The translations under genes and the position numbers were made by a program. Positions 44,106 through 52,855 of a stretch of 64,000 nucleotides of DNA are shown in pieces. How positions within the stretch are numbered: position 1 is the stretch's first letter; the number at the start of each line of letters is the position of its first letter. A model generated the notes under the pieces. That model searched no databases, was not told the DNA's origin, and was given only the letters and a program-made list of their open reading frames with translations. This DNA is from Planctomycetota bacterium (GTDB lineage Bacteria > Planctomycetota > UBA1135 > GCA-002686595): the NCBI GenBank assembly GCA_022446815.1, contig JAKVCD010000013.1, forward strand, positions 1 through 64,000, in the 5' to 3' direction.

Positions 44106-44618
44106 CTACTCAGTTGCTGCGTCTTTCTCGGACTCAGATGCGGCGAGCTGGAGCTTCCAGATCTGGATGCCTTTGTAGCCGCACTGCTCCATGACCTTCT
44201 GGGTCTCCTTGAAGGCGCTGAACTCGTCTGCGCGGATCAAGAGGGCCTCACCAGGGATCGTGTTGGCGCCGCGAGGGGCAGGGTCTCCTGCGAAGGTCTC
44301 GTGGTCCATCCGCTGAGCAACCATGGAGAGGTACTTACGAACCTCTTCGTAGTTATCAGGGCTCTCCGGGTCATAGATCATCTTGCGCTTCACCCAGATG
44401 CTGCCGTCTTGCTTGATGTTCACGACTGGACGGAAGTCCTCGGGGTCCGGCTTGTCAGGCTGCGCGTTCTGCGCGACCGGGAGCTGGAGGTCCTCGAGGT
44501 CCTGCTGGGTCAGGTCAGTGATGACCATCAAGAAGATGATGAGCAGGAACGTGACGTCGATCATCGGCGTCATGTTCATCTCCATTTCCTGCTCGTCGTC
44601 AGTCTTTTGAAGCTGCAT
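44106..44618 (-). CDS. ExbD/TolR-family protein (first)
   Basis: 170 residues. EMEMNMTPMIDVTFLLIIFL is the membrane helix with the conserved Asp. The periplasmic domain includes RPVVNIKQDGSIWVKRK and ends FKETQKVMEQCGYKGIQIWK. It lies 34 bases after the ExbB gene. Two different ExbD proteins with one ExbB suggest a heteromeric ExbD pair in one motor, or two alternative complexes. Confidence 0.9.
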   Translation of the reverse strand: MQLQKTDDEQEMEMNMTPMIDVTFLLIIFLMVITDLTQQDLEDLQLPVAQNAQPDKPDPEDFRPVVNIKQDGSIWVKRKMIYDPESPDNYEEVRKYLSMVAQRMDHETFAGDPAPRGANTIPGEALLIRADEFSAFKETQKVMEQCGYKGIQIWKLQLAASESEKDAATE

Positions 44619-44652
44619 GGGGGCTCTCGCTGAGGTGAGGCGCCGAGGTGCG

Positions 44653-45381
44653 CTAGGCGCTCTCGGGGCGGAAACGCTCGAAGAGGTCCTCGACGATCGC
44701 GCCGACCTCGATCACGGTCTTCACCAAGCGGTTACGCAGGAAGGCGAAAGCAGCCGTGGTCGGGATTGCGACGACGAGCCCGAGGAGCGTGGTGAGGAGC
44801 GCCTCGGAGATACCCTTTGCGAGGTCAGCCGGGTTGGCTTGACCACCAGAGGAGGCGATCTCGTTGAACGCCTTGACCATTCCGGAAACCGTTCCGAGGA
44901 GGCCCATCATGGGGGCGATGTTCGCGATCAAGGAGAGCCAGCCGATCTTCTGGTGAAGGCGGATGGACTCTTCGTCACCCATCTCGGAGATCGACTGCTC
45001 GATCACGGAGAAGGAGTGCCCGATCTTGGCGACGCCAGCACCGGCGACGTTGGTGAAGAAGGAGGGCTCGTTCTCGCAGAGCTCCATCGCCTCTTGGTAC
45101 TGGCCCTCGTCAAAGAGCGCCTGGATCTCGTCGATGAGCTCCGGGGGTGCCAGCTTGTCGCGGTTGAGGGAGACAAAATTCTCGATGATCACCGCGAGGG
45201 CGACGATCGAGAGGAACATGATGAAGAAACCGATGATGCCTGCCTTCCCGAGCACCGCGAAGGTGGAGGTCGACTCCTCCTGCGCGAACAGGGGAGTGGC
45301 CAAGAGGGAGAGGGCGGTCAGTGACGGGACAGCGCGCGAGATGAGTCGCGCGGCGATGTCTTGAACAGGGCGGGAGTTCAT
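44653..45381 (-). CDS. MotA/TolQ/ExbB-family proton channel protein
   Basis: 242 residues. An N-terminal signal-like helix (~15-34, ALSLLATPLFA) comes before the usual three membrane helices: GIIGFFIMFLSIVALAVII, LIANIAPMMGLLGTVSGMV and ALLTTLLGLVVAIPTTAAFA. The segment GLLGTVSGMVKAFNEIA is the family hallmark. Such an extra cleavable or fourth helix occurs in many ExbB proteins. It likely pairs with the two ExbD proteins downstream. The 119-base gap upstream contains a short inverted repeat (TACCT 45439-45443 with AGGTA 45454-45458) that may be regulatory. Confidence 0.92.
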   Translation of the reverse strand: MNSRPVQDIAARLISRAVPSLTALSLLATPLFAQEESTSTFAVLGKAGIIGFFIMFLSIVALAVIIENFVSLNRDKLAPPELIDEIQALFDEGQYQEAMELCENEPSFFTNVAGAGVAKIGHSFSVIEQSISEMGDEESIRLHQKIGWLSLIANIAPMMGLLGTVSGMVKAFNEIASSGGQANPADLAKGISEALLTTLLGLVVAIPTTAAFAFLRNRLVKTVIEVGAIVEDLFERFRPESA

Positions 45382-45500
45382 GGTCGGACGGGGTCTTTGA
45401 TGGATGGGGTCTTGGAGATGATTCTCAGGAGAGAAGAGTACCTATTAGCGTACAGGTATTCCTATCTGGGTGGGATGGGGGATTCTACGAGTTATTCAGC

Positions 45501-46706
45501 CTACAAAGTTTCTAAGAGCTTGCGCGCCGGACCGGCCCAGGGGGTGTCCCCGTACTCTGTGGTGACGGTTTCCAGCCAAGCCCGGATGGTGCCGGGGGAG
45601 CCGGGATCAGCGAGCTCTTTGGTGCTCTCAGCGAGGCGGAAGAGCGCACGGGCCACGCGGTCGCGGTCCGTGTGGTCGAGAGAGGAGACCCTAGAGAAGT
45701 TGAGTTGGGCCTCACGGAGCTTCATCTCAGCAGCCTGAGCCTCGGCGAGGCCTAGGTAGCAGGCGAAGCGCAGGGCGCTGTCGGTCTTTCCAGCAGAGCT
45801 GAGCTGTGACTCGAAGAATGTCATCGCTTGCCGGTTCTGCTTCGAGGCGACGAGGACGAAGCCCTCACCAGCGCGGGCCTCGAGAGAGAGGCGGCGCAGC
45901 GGGGCGCGGTCACGTGACTCTTCCTCAAGGCTCGCGATCGCAGAGTCTGCGCGCTGCTGGAGGTTGGAGTAGAGCTCGCGAGCAGGGAGGGTCTCGCCAG
46001 CCGCGAGGTAGGCGCGGGCTGCGTGGAGCCCAGCCGTCAGGCACGGGACGATGGAGTAGCCCTCAGTGACCTCCGCCGCACCAGCCTCTTCAAAGATCGC
46101 GCGGAAGAGCGGAGCCGCAGCCGCTGCGTCACCAGAGAGCCAGGTAGCGCGCGCGTGTAGGGCGCGAGCTTCCGGGAGCTCGGCGCTGTCCGAGTTGTCC
46201 TCGACATAGCGCAGCGCTTGCTCGATGGCGTCGCTGATGCGGTCGGGGCTCTTCACCGAGAGCTCTAGGTAGGACTTAGCAGCCAGCATGCGGGCCGCAG
46301 CTTGAACCGGCGCGCGCTCATCGTTCGTCGCCGCGACGAGGAACTTGGCGGCGGCGTTCTCAAAGTCGCCGCGATCGAAGTAAGTGCGACCCTCGCGGAA
46401 GCTCCCTGAGACGCTGCCCCAAACGATGCGCTCGACACGCGAAGTGTCGTATTTGCGCTCCTTGCCGTTGCGGATGATCACGGTCTCAGTGAGGCCGTAT
46501 TCTTGGACGACGCCCGGAAGCATGTTGATCGAGCCGGAGCGAGTGTCCAGCACGTAGATCTGGTCCGGGCGCTGCTGCGCGACAGCAGGTGCCGCGAGGC
46601 AGAGGATGCCAAGGGCGAGGGGCAGCTTGGGAGTGAGCTTGTTGAAGAGTCGCATGGTCGAAGCGGAGAGGGTCGCTGTGAGCGGGGAGATGAGGGCGGG
46701 GATCAT
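45501..46706 (-). CDS. Exported TPR-type protein with N-terminal small beta domain
   Basis: 401 residues from the ATG at 46706, which overlaps the preceding stop (ATGA) and has GGAGGGAGG just upstream. An ATG at 46655 would give a more standard signal peptide (MRLFNKLTPKLPLALGILCL, then APAVAQ). After the signal is a small beta-rich piece (GSINMLPGVVQEYGLTETVI, then GKERKYDTSRVERI) resembling Lsm/SH3-like SHD modules common in planctomycetes, and then TPR-like helices from ~100 to the end. No catalytic motif. Probably a periplasmic scaffold for the neighbouring ExbBD-secretin system; this is inferred from position only. Confidence 0.7.
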   Translation of the reverse strand: MIPALISPLTATLSASTMRLFNKLTPKLPLALGILCLAAPAVAQQRPDQIYVLDTRSGSINMLPGVVQEYGLTETVIIRNGKERKYDTSRVERIVWGSVSGSFREGRTYFDRGDFENAAAKFLVAATNDERAPVQAAARMLAAKSYLELSVKSPDRISDAIEQALRYVEDNSDSAELPEARALHARATWLSGDAAAAAPLFRAIFEEAGAAEVTEGYSIVPCLTAGLHAARAYLAAGETLPARELYSNLQQRADSAIASLEEESRDRAPLRRLSLEARAGEGFVLVASKQNRQAMTFFESQLSSAGKTDSALRFACYLGLAEAQAAEMKLREAQLNFSRVSSLDHTDRDRVARALFRLAESTKELADPGSPGTIRAWLETVTTEYGDTPWAGPARKLLETL

Positions 46707-49669
46707 TGGACCTCCCTCCAAAGCCAGACGAAGCGTCGGCGCAGGACGTCGTCGCCGAAGCGGGCCTTGAGCTCGTCATCAGCCTCCTCGCACGCCGTCT
46801 CGATGCCTTCGAAGTTCGCGCCGAACTCTTGGACTAGGACGTCGAGTTGACGACGAGCTGAGTCCTTCTTGCGCTGGTCCTGGGGGCCCCAGTCAGCGGT
46901 CGCGTAGACGTAGTAGGTGTAGGCGAGCTGGAACTTGTAGCCGTACCAGTCGCAGGTCCACTTATCGACCTCCTTGGAGTTGGAGATGGCGTTGAGGGTC
47001 TCGATGACCTTATCTAGCTCTGCAGCGTCAGCTGCTGCCCCGGGGATGATGTTGATCTTTCCGGCCGCTCCCTCGATCCAGCCAGACACGCCGCGGCAGT
47101 AGCTCAGGACGACCTGCTTGGTAGGCCTGCCTCCGCCATCCATGAGCTCGCGGAGGATCTCAAGGGCCTCAGCGACCTCTCGCTGCGCGAGGAGGGCCTG
47201 TGCTAGCTCGGGGCGTACATAGTTATTGATCGTGTTCTGCTCGTTCGGGTCATCGGTCGGACGCTCCATGAGCGCGCGCATGACCTTCTCTGCCTTCTCG
47301 TACTCGCCGAGGTCATACCAGTGGGAGGCCTCAGTGCGGGTGTTCTTGAAGGAGAACTTGACCGCGTTCTTGTTGGCGAACTCCAAGAGCTCAGCCATCT
47401 CACGCAGCGTCTGCGCAGCGCTCTCGGTCTCACCCTTATCCTCCGCCTCTTTGCGGAGCTTCTTCAGCGCGCCGTGCAGCTCGAGCGAGGCCACGGGGGT
47501 GAAAGATGAGTCGGGGTAATCCTCAGAGAGGCGACGGTGAGTCTCTCGGGCTGCGGTGACGTTCACCTTGGACACGTGCGCGTTCATGACCATGCGCATC
47601 GTCCAGGGGGCGTGGGTGTCCTGGGTGGGGTGGAGGTCGGGGTAGTCAGCGCCGAGCTCGATCACGCGGTCCCAGAGGCCCTGGTCGAAGCCGGTCTTGT
47701 CTGCCGCTTGGAATGCGATCAAGGTGCGGTAGAAGCGCGCCTTGGCGAGGGCGTCTGAGCGGCGCGCCGCCCGGACGGGGCTGTTCTCCACCGAGTTCTC
47801 CTCGTCGGTGACGTAGCTCTCGACGTAGTCCTTGAACTTCGCCTCAGCAGCCTCGGTCTCACCCAGCCGGAACTTGCACTCGCCGATAGCGACGAGGGCC
47901 TTCTCGTAGTCGTTGGCGAGCTTCTCGATCTGCTCGTACTTCGGGATGGCCTCTGCGAACTTGCGCTCACCGCGGAGCTTCTCCGCCTGACGGAAGAGGA
48001 TCTCGTCCTTGTTGGCCTCGGAGAGCTGAGCAGCGATGGTCTCCGCCTCGTTGAACATCGCGGTGATCTGGTCATCGTCACGGATGGTCTTGCGCATCCG
48101 ATCAGCGGACTTATAGAGCTGCTGGGCGCTGTAGGCGTCGTACTCCGGATCACCGCGATAAGAGGTCACGCCCTCCTTGAAGGCCATGATCGCTTCGAGG
48201 TGCCGATCGAGCTGCTGGTAGGAGCGGCCGAGGTAGTAGTAGGTCTTGGGAGCGAGCTCGAGGCGGGTCGCCTCGTCTGAGTCGTCAAGGGCGGCGAGCA
48301 CCTGCTTGAGACCCTTGATCGCTTCCACGTTGTTTCCTTCGTTGTAGTGACCCTCAGCGGCCTCATAGAGGACCGCCGGCTGCACCTCGACGCCAGGGCG
48401 GGTGATGATCTGGCTGATGAGCTTCTGGGCGCGCACCTGCAGGATGTTGCCCTGGTTCTCAGTGTTCACCTGCTGTGCGATCTTCAGCGCGAGGTCAGCG
48501 CAGGCGATGCGGTTACGCCGTGAGGCGCCGGCGTCCTTGGCCTCCTCCTCGCTCTGGAACCATGCGGTCTCGCCAGAGGAGAGGTTGCCCCCGACCCAGC
48601 CGCCAGAGTCCAGGAGGATGCCCGCGCCCACGAGGAGAGCGGGGTAGCCGAGCTCGCGGCTGAACTCGAAGCCCTCACGCTTCTGGGTGTTGTAGAGATG
48701 GAGCGCGAAGCGGCAGGCTTCGCCCATCTCGCCAGAGCTCGCGAACGCCTCGACTAGACCAGGGGTCGCGAGCTCAACGAAGAGCCAGCGCTGCTCCTTG
48801 TCTGACTGCTGGAGCTCGAGCTCCTTGACGATCTCCTTCCACTCATCGAGGTCAGCCGGGATCGCGACGTCGATGACGGCTTGGAAGAAGGCGGCGGCCT
48901 CCTCCCAGCTCTGCATCGCAGCGTAGGTGCGACCCATGAGGTTGTAGGCACGCAGGCAGTGGGGGGTGCCTTCTCCGGCCTTGAAGACGAGGTTCTCGCA
49001 GGTCATGAGCGCCTGCTCGAAGTTGAACTGACCCTCGTCCTGGGTGCGCGCCACGTCGTAGAGCATCTGCGCGCGCTGGAGCATCAGCTCATAGAGCTGG
49101 CGCTTCTTCGCCTCGCTCTGGTCATCTGAGTTCTCAAGGTTTGAGATCAGGTCGCCGGTCTTGGCGACCGCCTTGGTGAGGACCTCGCGCCGCTTCTCAG
49201 CGAGCTCTTCAGCTTCAGCACCGATGGCCTCCTCGATGGCCAGCTCGAGGGAGCGTGCATAGACGCTGGAGGTGTTGACCAAGCCGAGCTCTGCTTGAGG
49301 GAGCTGCTCGGAGTACTGGTTGGATTCGCAGAAGGCCGCGTAGGCGTCGATCGCGCGCTGTAGGAGGTCGTTGCGCTTGTCTGCGTCTCGGCTCTTCACC
49401 GCGGCAGCGCGATAGAGGTCGCACTTCACCAGGCCGAGCTCCTCTGACATGGCGGCGGGCACGTTGCCGGCTTCGATGTCAGCCAGGATCCCGTCGGCGA
49501 GATCAACGAAGCCCCACTCCTCAGCGACACCGCGCGCGAAGCGGATGTCCTCTCGGATCTGAGCGTCGCTCTGAGCGAACAGGGGGCCAGGCGTGGCTGC
49601 CGTGAAGAGGGCAGCCAGCGTGAGGGAGCGGAGGACGTGACGCGCGGGGCGGAGGCGCTGGCTCGTCAT
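46703..49669 (-). CDS. Large exported TPR-repeat protein
   Basis: 988 residues from the ATG at 49669, which gives a signal peptide MTSQRLRPARHVLRSLTLAA ending near PLFAQ; the start at 49708 adds 13 residues. The whole mature protein is alpha-helical, with many TPR units, for example the helix pairs around YNEGNNVEAIKGLKQVL, YYYLGRSYQQLDRHLEAIMA, FAEAIPKYEQIEKLANDYEK and YDLGEYEKAEKVMRALME. It has a low-similarity N-terminal ~100 residues. It resembles YbgF/BamD-like or outer-membrane assembly scaffolds only in a general way. It sits between secretin 2 and the ExbBD genes and probably scaffolds the complex in the periplasm. Confidence 0.75.
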   Translation of the reverse strand: MTSQRLRPARHVLRSLTLAALFTAATPGPLFAQSDAQIREDIRFARGVAEEWGFVDLADGILADIEAGNVPAAMSEELGLVKCDLYRAAAVKSRDADKRNDLLQRAIDAYAAFCESNQYSEQLPQAELGLVNTSSVYARSLELAIEEAIGAEAEELAEKRREVLTKAVAKTGDLISNLENSDDQSEAKKRQLYELMLQRAQMLYDVARTQDEGQFNFEQALMTCENLVFKAGEGTPHCLRAYNLMGRTYAAMQSWEEAAAFFQAVIDVAIPADLDEWKEIVKELELQQSDKEQRWLFVELATPGLVEAFASSGEMGEACRFALHLYNTQKREGFEFSRELGYPALLVGAGILLDSGGWVGGNLSSGETAWFQSEEEAKDAGASRRNRIACADLALKIAQQVNTENQGNILQVRAQKLISQIITRPGVEVQPAVLYEAAEGHYNEGNNVEAIKGLKQVLAALDDSDEATRLELAPKTYYYLGRSYQQLDRHLEAIMAFKEGVTSYRGDPEYDAYSAQQLYKSADRMRKTIRDDDQITAMFNEAETIAAQLSEANKDEILFRQAEKLRGERKFAEAIPKYEQIEKLANDYEKALVAIGECKFRLGETEAAEAKFKDYVESYVTDEENSVENSPVRAARRSDALAKARFYRTLIAFQAADKTGFDQGLWDRVIELGADYPDLHPTQDTHAPWTMRMVMNAHVSKVNVTAARETHRRLSEDYPDSSFTPVASLELHGALKKLRKEAEDKGETESAAQTLREMAELLEFANKNAVKFSFKNTRTEASHWYDLGEYEKAEKVMRALMERPTDDPNEQNTINNYVRPELAQALLAQREVAEALEILRELMDGGGRPTKQVVLSYCRGVSGWIEGAAGKINIIPGAAADAAELDKVIETLNAISNSKEVDKWTCDWYGYKFQLAYTYYVYATADWGPQDQRKKDSARRQLDVLVQEFGANFEGIETACEEADDELKARFGDDVLRRRFVWLWREVQ
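46711..46719 (-). promoter_or_regulatory. Ribosome binding site supporting the start at 46706
   Basis: GGAGGGAGG on the minus strand ends four bases before the ATG at 46706, inside the 3' end of the preceding TPR gene. It supports coupled translation from that ATG over the internal ATG at 46655. Confidence 0.6.
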
Positions 49670-49798
49670 AGCGAAGTTCGGTTTAGAGGTGTGCAGAGTC
49701 TGGAACATGGGGCAGGGGAGATACCCGCCCCGTCCGTAGTGGATACGGAAGCCTTCGAGCGCGCGGGAGATCCGCGCACCGAGGCCCCGGTAAGTGAA

Positions 49799-49821
49799 GA
49801 GAGGTCGCTACGCGACCTCTC
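49799..49821 (-). terminator. Hairpin downstream of secretin gene 2
   Basis: A perfect 10-bp stem (GAGAGGTCGC 49799-49808 with GCGACCTCTC 49812-49821) is closed by a three-base loop, 60 bases after the stop of the leftward secretin gene and upstream of the next gene. On the minus strand it is followed by TTCACTTACC, weakly T-rich. It probably separates the transcript of secretin 2 from the TPR gene, or attenuates it. Confidence 0.6.
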
Positions 49822-49881
49822 ATGTGAGTTGTCGTGACGTCGGCGCCGCCTAGTGCAGCGGCGGCTGACGCGCTAAGAGAG

Positions 49882-52494
49882 CTAGAAGCCCAGCTGCGCG
49901 GGGGTCGGCTCCTTCTCCTCGGGGATGACGATGTCCGCCTTGAGGAGGATCATCAGCTTCCGGTTGGAGATAGAGTTGCCCTTGCGCTCGAACAGGGCCG
50001 AGACGAACGGGATCTTGTTCAGGATCGGGACGCCGCTTTGGAGCGAGACCTTCTCGGAGTTCTTAAGGCCACCGAGGAGGACGGTCGCGCCGTCAGGCAT
50101 CGGGATCGAGGTCCGCGCCTTCCGAAGATCGAGCTCGGGGAGCTGAATCGTGACGGAGTTTTGAGAGCCGAGGGTCGTGACGACCTCTTGGATCGGACGC
50201 GTCAACTGCGCGATCGTGGGGCGCAGCTCGATGGTGAGGAAGCGACGGTCAGCCGAGACGATCGGGCGGACGTCGAGGATCACGCCCTCTTCCACAACAT
50301 CAACGATCGGGTCAGCGATCGATGCCGCCTGGGCGATCTCTACGTCGAAGTCCTTCACGTAGGCGACCTGGTTCAGGAAGGTCAGGTTCGCGCGGCCCGT
50401 GTTGGAGACGAGGATGTTGGGGGAGGAGACGATCTCGGTGCGCTCTGACTTCTCCACGGCGCGCAGCACAAGCTGCAGCTGGAGGTCGTTCAGGTAGGTC
50501 CACTGGAAGCTGAGGCCGCCGGTGGGACGCAGCGCGTCTTGATCGAAGAGGGAGTCGTAGAGGGCGTCCTCGTAGAGGTTCTCAACGCGGGCGCGCAGGT
50601 CACCAGCGCTCTCGTCAAGGAAGGCGCCGAAGTCCGTGCCTTGGCCGATGTCGCCGCCGAGCTCCCCCTGTGTCGTGGCGTCACCGAAGTCATCGAAGAA
50701 GCCGTCCGCGCCGAGGCCAGGCTGGCCGAGGCCGCGGAAGTCGACGCCGATGTCCTCGAGGAAGTTGTCCGCGACCTGGAGGAAGCGGGCCTCGATATCG
50801 ACCATGATGCCTGTGGCCTCGCGGAGGTCAGTGAGGAGCTCGCGGATCTGCGCGTGCACCTCAGGCGTCTGGTTGACGATCATGACGCCCATATCGTTGA
50901 TGCGAAGGCTGTTCGCCGGGTCCTCGTCCCAAGAATCAGGCGAGATGTTGTTCCGGATGAGGGTGTCGAGGAGATCGCTCGTGACGACGTTGGCCTCACG
51001 CTCTTCGAGGTCCTCTTCAGGGAGGAAGAGGCCGCCAGAGACAGAGACGTTGACGTCGCGGCCGGGGAACTCGGGGATCGGACGGATGAGGTCGCGCACC
51101 TCATACATGCGCAGGACCTGACCGCCGACAAGCTCTTCACGGGTGACGAACTTCACCACGCCGTCTTCAATCTTCCAGCGGAGGTTCTCGCGGGTCTCAG
51201 CGATGATGTCGAGGATCCGCGTCACGCTGCGCTCGGGGAGGGTGAGGCGGATCATGGTCTCGTCCTCATCGAGGTCCTCAATGACGCGGGTCGAGACAAC
51301 GAAGTTGACGCCCGTGACGTCCTGCAGGAACGCGGCGACTTGGTTGAGCTCAGCGCCGTCGCCGTCCTCGCCTTCAAAGTTAGGGGCGAATCGGGTGCTG
51401 TCCAGGCGGGCCGTGACGGCGGCCTTGTCGGAGGCGTCGAGGGCGTCGACAGTCGAGACCTGCTCGAGGGGCTCACGCTGTGACACCTCACGCCAGCGGC
51501 GGAGGTCATCGAAGACGAGGGCCTCGGTTTGGGGCACGCCCATGGTGTCGAGCTCCTCGAAGGTGCGCTGCCACTGCTCGCGATAGTCGCGGCGGTTGAG
51601 CTCTTCGACGCTAGCGTGACGGGCCTCGCGGGCGACTTCACGCAGGCTGAGGGCGTCCTCGTTGCTGGGGTCATCGAGGAGGATTTGGGTGCAGAGCGCC
51701 TCCGCGTTCTGGTACTGCTCGTTCAAGAAGGCCGCGTTGGCCTCCGCGAAGAGGGTAGAGAGCTTGTTGGCGATGCGCGCGGCCTCAGCCTCGGCCTCGG
51801 CGCGGCTCGCGTCCTCGGCAGCCTGCTCGGCGCGGCGGACAGCATCAGCCTCAGCCTCTGCGCCGAGGGAGATCGCGCTGGCGAGCTTGCCAGAGATGAT
51901 CGTCTCGTCGAGGGAGCCGTCTGCGATCAGCGGGTGATAGCGGAGGATGAGCTCAGCCTCACGGTACTGAGCGATGGCGTCGTCATAACGGCCTGCGCGG
52001 AGGGCGTTGTCACCGAGCGTCGCGGCGCGGTCCGCTGAGATGCGGGCTTGCGCGCGGCGGACGATCTCTCGCTCGACCTCATCGGCGAGGGCGTCAGCGG
52101 CGACGGCGTAGGTGTTCCCCATAAGCGCTTCGACCTTGAGCATGCGCTCACGGGCCTCTTGGTTGCCCGGGTCGACCTCGAGGGCGGACGCATAAGAGAT
52201 GAGCGCGCCTTCAAACTCGGCGTTCTCAACCTGCATATCGCCTTCAGAGATGAACTGGCGCGCGAGGACGTCTCGCTGACCCGCGCGGCGCTGGACGCGC
52301 TGCACTTCCGGATCGTCGGAGCGAACCACCGGACTCGCAGCGACGACTTTCGCCTTAGGAGCAGGAGCAGGTGCGATCTCTGCGGCGGCGACGGGCGCGG
52401 GCGCGGGGGCTGCCTCCTCTTCTGCAGTGCCGAGCATGTTGCAGGCGGTGAGGAGGAGTGTGAAGGCGGGGAGGAGCTGGCTCTGCAGACGCAT
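49882..52494 (-). CDS. Secretin-domain lipoprotein 2 (type II/III secretion or PilQ-like family) with TPR region
   Basis: 870 residues. The lipoprotein signal MRLQSQLLPAFTLLLTAC is followed by an Ala/Pro-rich linker, then TPR-like and coiled helices (~75-340, including an Ala/Glu-rich stretch AEQAAEDASRAEAEAEAARI), N-domain-like segments (TRVIEDLDEDETMIRLTLPE, then VNQTPEVHAQIRELLTDLRE) and the secretin core: MVDIEARFLQVADNFLEDIG, GATVLLGGLKNSEKV, VPILNKIPFVSALF. It is clearly a paralogue of the protein at 40479-43100, with the same domain order and similar size. It ends in KEPTPAQLGF. Together the two may form a mixed or alternative outer-membrane ring. Confidence 0.86.
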   Translation of the reverse strand: MRLQSQLLPAFTLLLTACNMLGTAEEEAAPAPAPVAAAEIAPAPAPKAKVVAASPVVRSDDPEVQRVQRRAGQRDVLARQFISEGDMQVENAEFEGALISYASALEVDPGNQEARERMLKVEALMGNTYAVAADALADEVEREIVRRAQARISADRAATLGDNALRAGRYDDAIAQYREAELILRYHPLIADGSLDETIISGKLASAISLGAEAEADAVRRAEQAAEDASRAEAEAEAARIANKLSTLFAEANAAFLNEQYQNAEALCTQILLDDPSNEDALSLREVAREARHASVEELNRRDYREQWQRTFEELDTMGVPQTEALVFDDLRRWREVSQREPLEQVSTVDALDASDKAAVTARLDSTRFAPNFEGEDGDGAELNQVAAFLQDVTGVNFVVSTRVIEDLDEDETMIRLTLPERSVTRILDIIAETRENLRWKIEDGVVKFVTREELVGGQVLRMYEVRDLIRPIPEFPGRDVNVSVSGGLFLPEEDLEEREANVVTSDLLDTLIRNNISPDSWDEDPANSLRINDMGVMIVNQTPEVHAQIRELLTDLREATGIMVDIEARFLQVADNFLEDIGVDFRGLGQPGLGADGFFDDFGDATTQGELGGDIGQGTDFGAFLDESAGDLRARVENLYEDALYDSLFDQDALRPTGGLSFQWTYLNDLQLQLVLRAVEKSERTEIVSSPNILVSNTGRANLTFLNQVAYVKDFDVEIAQAASIADPIVDVVEEGVILDVRPIVSADRRFLTIELRPTIAQLTRPIQEVVTTLGSQNSVTIQLPELDLRKARTSIPMPDGATVLLGGLKNSEKVSLQSGVPILNKIPFVSALFERKGNSISNRKLMILLKADIVIPEEKEPTPAQLGF

Positions 52495-52855
52495 GGGCTA
52501 ATGAAGCTTCCCTGTTGGGCGGGGATTGAGAGACCGGCGACACTTCACACGGCGTGCGAATTGCCGATTCCGGCTGATAAGAGGTCGATGATTCTTGTGC
52601 GCGGAGCGAACCCCGCTAGAGCGCCCGAACAGAGTCCGGGCTCGTTGTGTTCCTTCTCAGGCCGCGAGACCTCAGGATCCCGCAGATAAGAAGGGTGAGG
52701 AGGATAGCCCTCCCTGGAGAGGGGGTCAACTTGTCCCGGAGCCCAGACGAGGGCATCGAGGGCTGTTTTCCACCCAGAGAGTTGCTATCCGGGCGCCCTC
52801 GCCAGGTAACCCCGAAGGCCCTTTTTTAGGGCCTCAGGGCATGATTTGGGCCTCC
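52495..52855 (-). other. 361-base intergenic region upstream of secretin gene 2
   Basis: No gene is seen. On the side of the uracil-DNA glycosylase gene there is a stem AGGCCCT 52816-52822 with AGGGCCT 52828-52834 around a T5 loop. Further on is a long-range inverted repeat GGATAGC 52702-52708 with GCTATCC 52784-52790. The first is a candidate terminator for the mtaB-UDG transcript. The second may belong to the leader of the secretin transcript. All neighbours run leftward, so the secretin promoter should lie here. Confidence 0.5.
52816..52834 (-). terminator. Candidate terminator hairpin after the uracil-DNA glycosylase gene
   Basis: A 7-bp stem (AGGCCCT and AGGGCCT) with a five-T loop lies 22 bases beyond the stop of the leftward gene. 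No T-run follows on the minus strand, so the call rests on position and stem only. Confidence 0.4.

Noticed and set aside
50539-51483. 314-codon plus-strand frame opposite secretin 2
   Set aside because: Rich in Val/Glu/Ala shadows of the secretin codons; no start context or motif.
40479-52494. Type II secretion or type IV pilus cluster
   Set aside because: Secretins are present, but no GspE/PilB ATPase, inner-membrane platform, pilin or prepilin peptidase is encoded.
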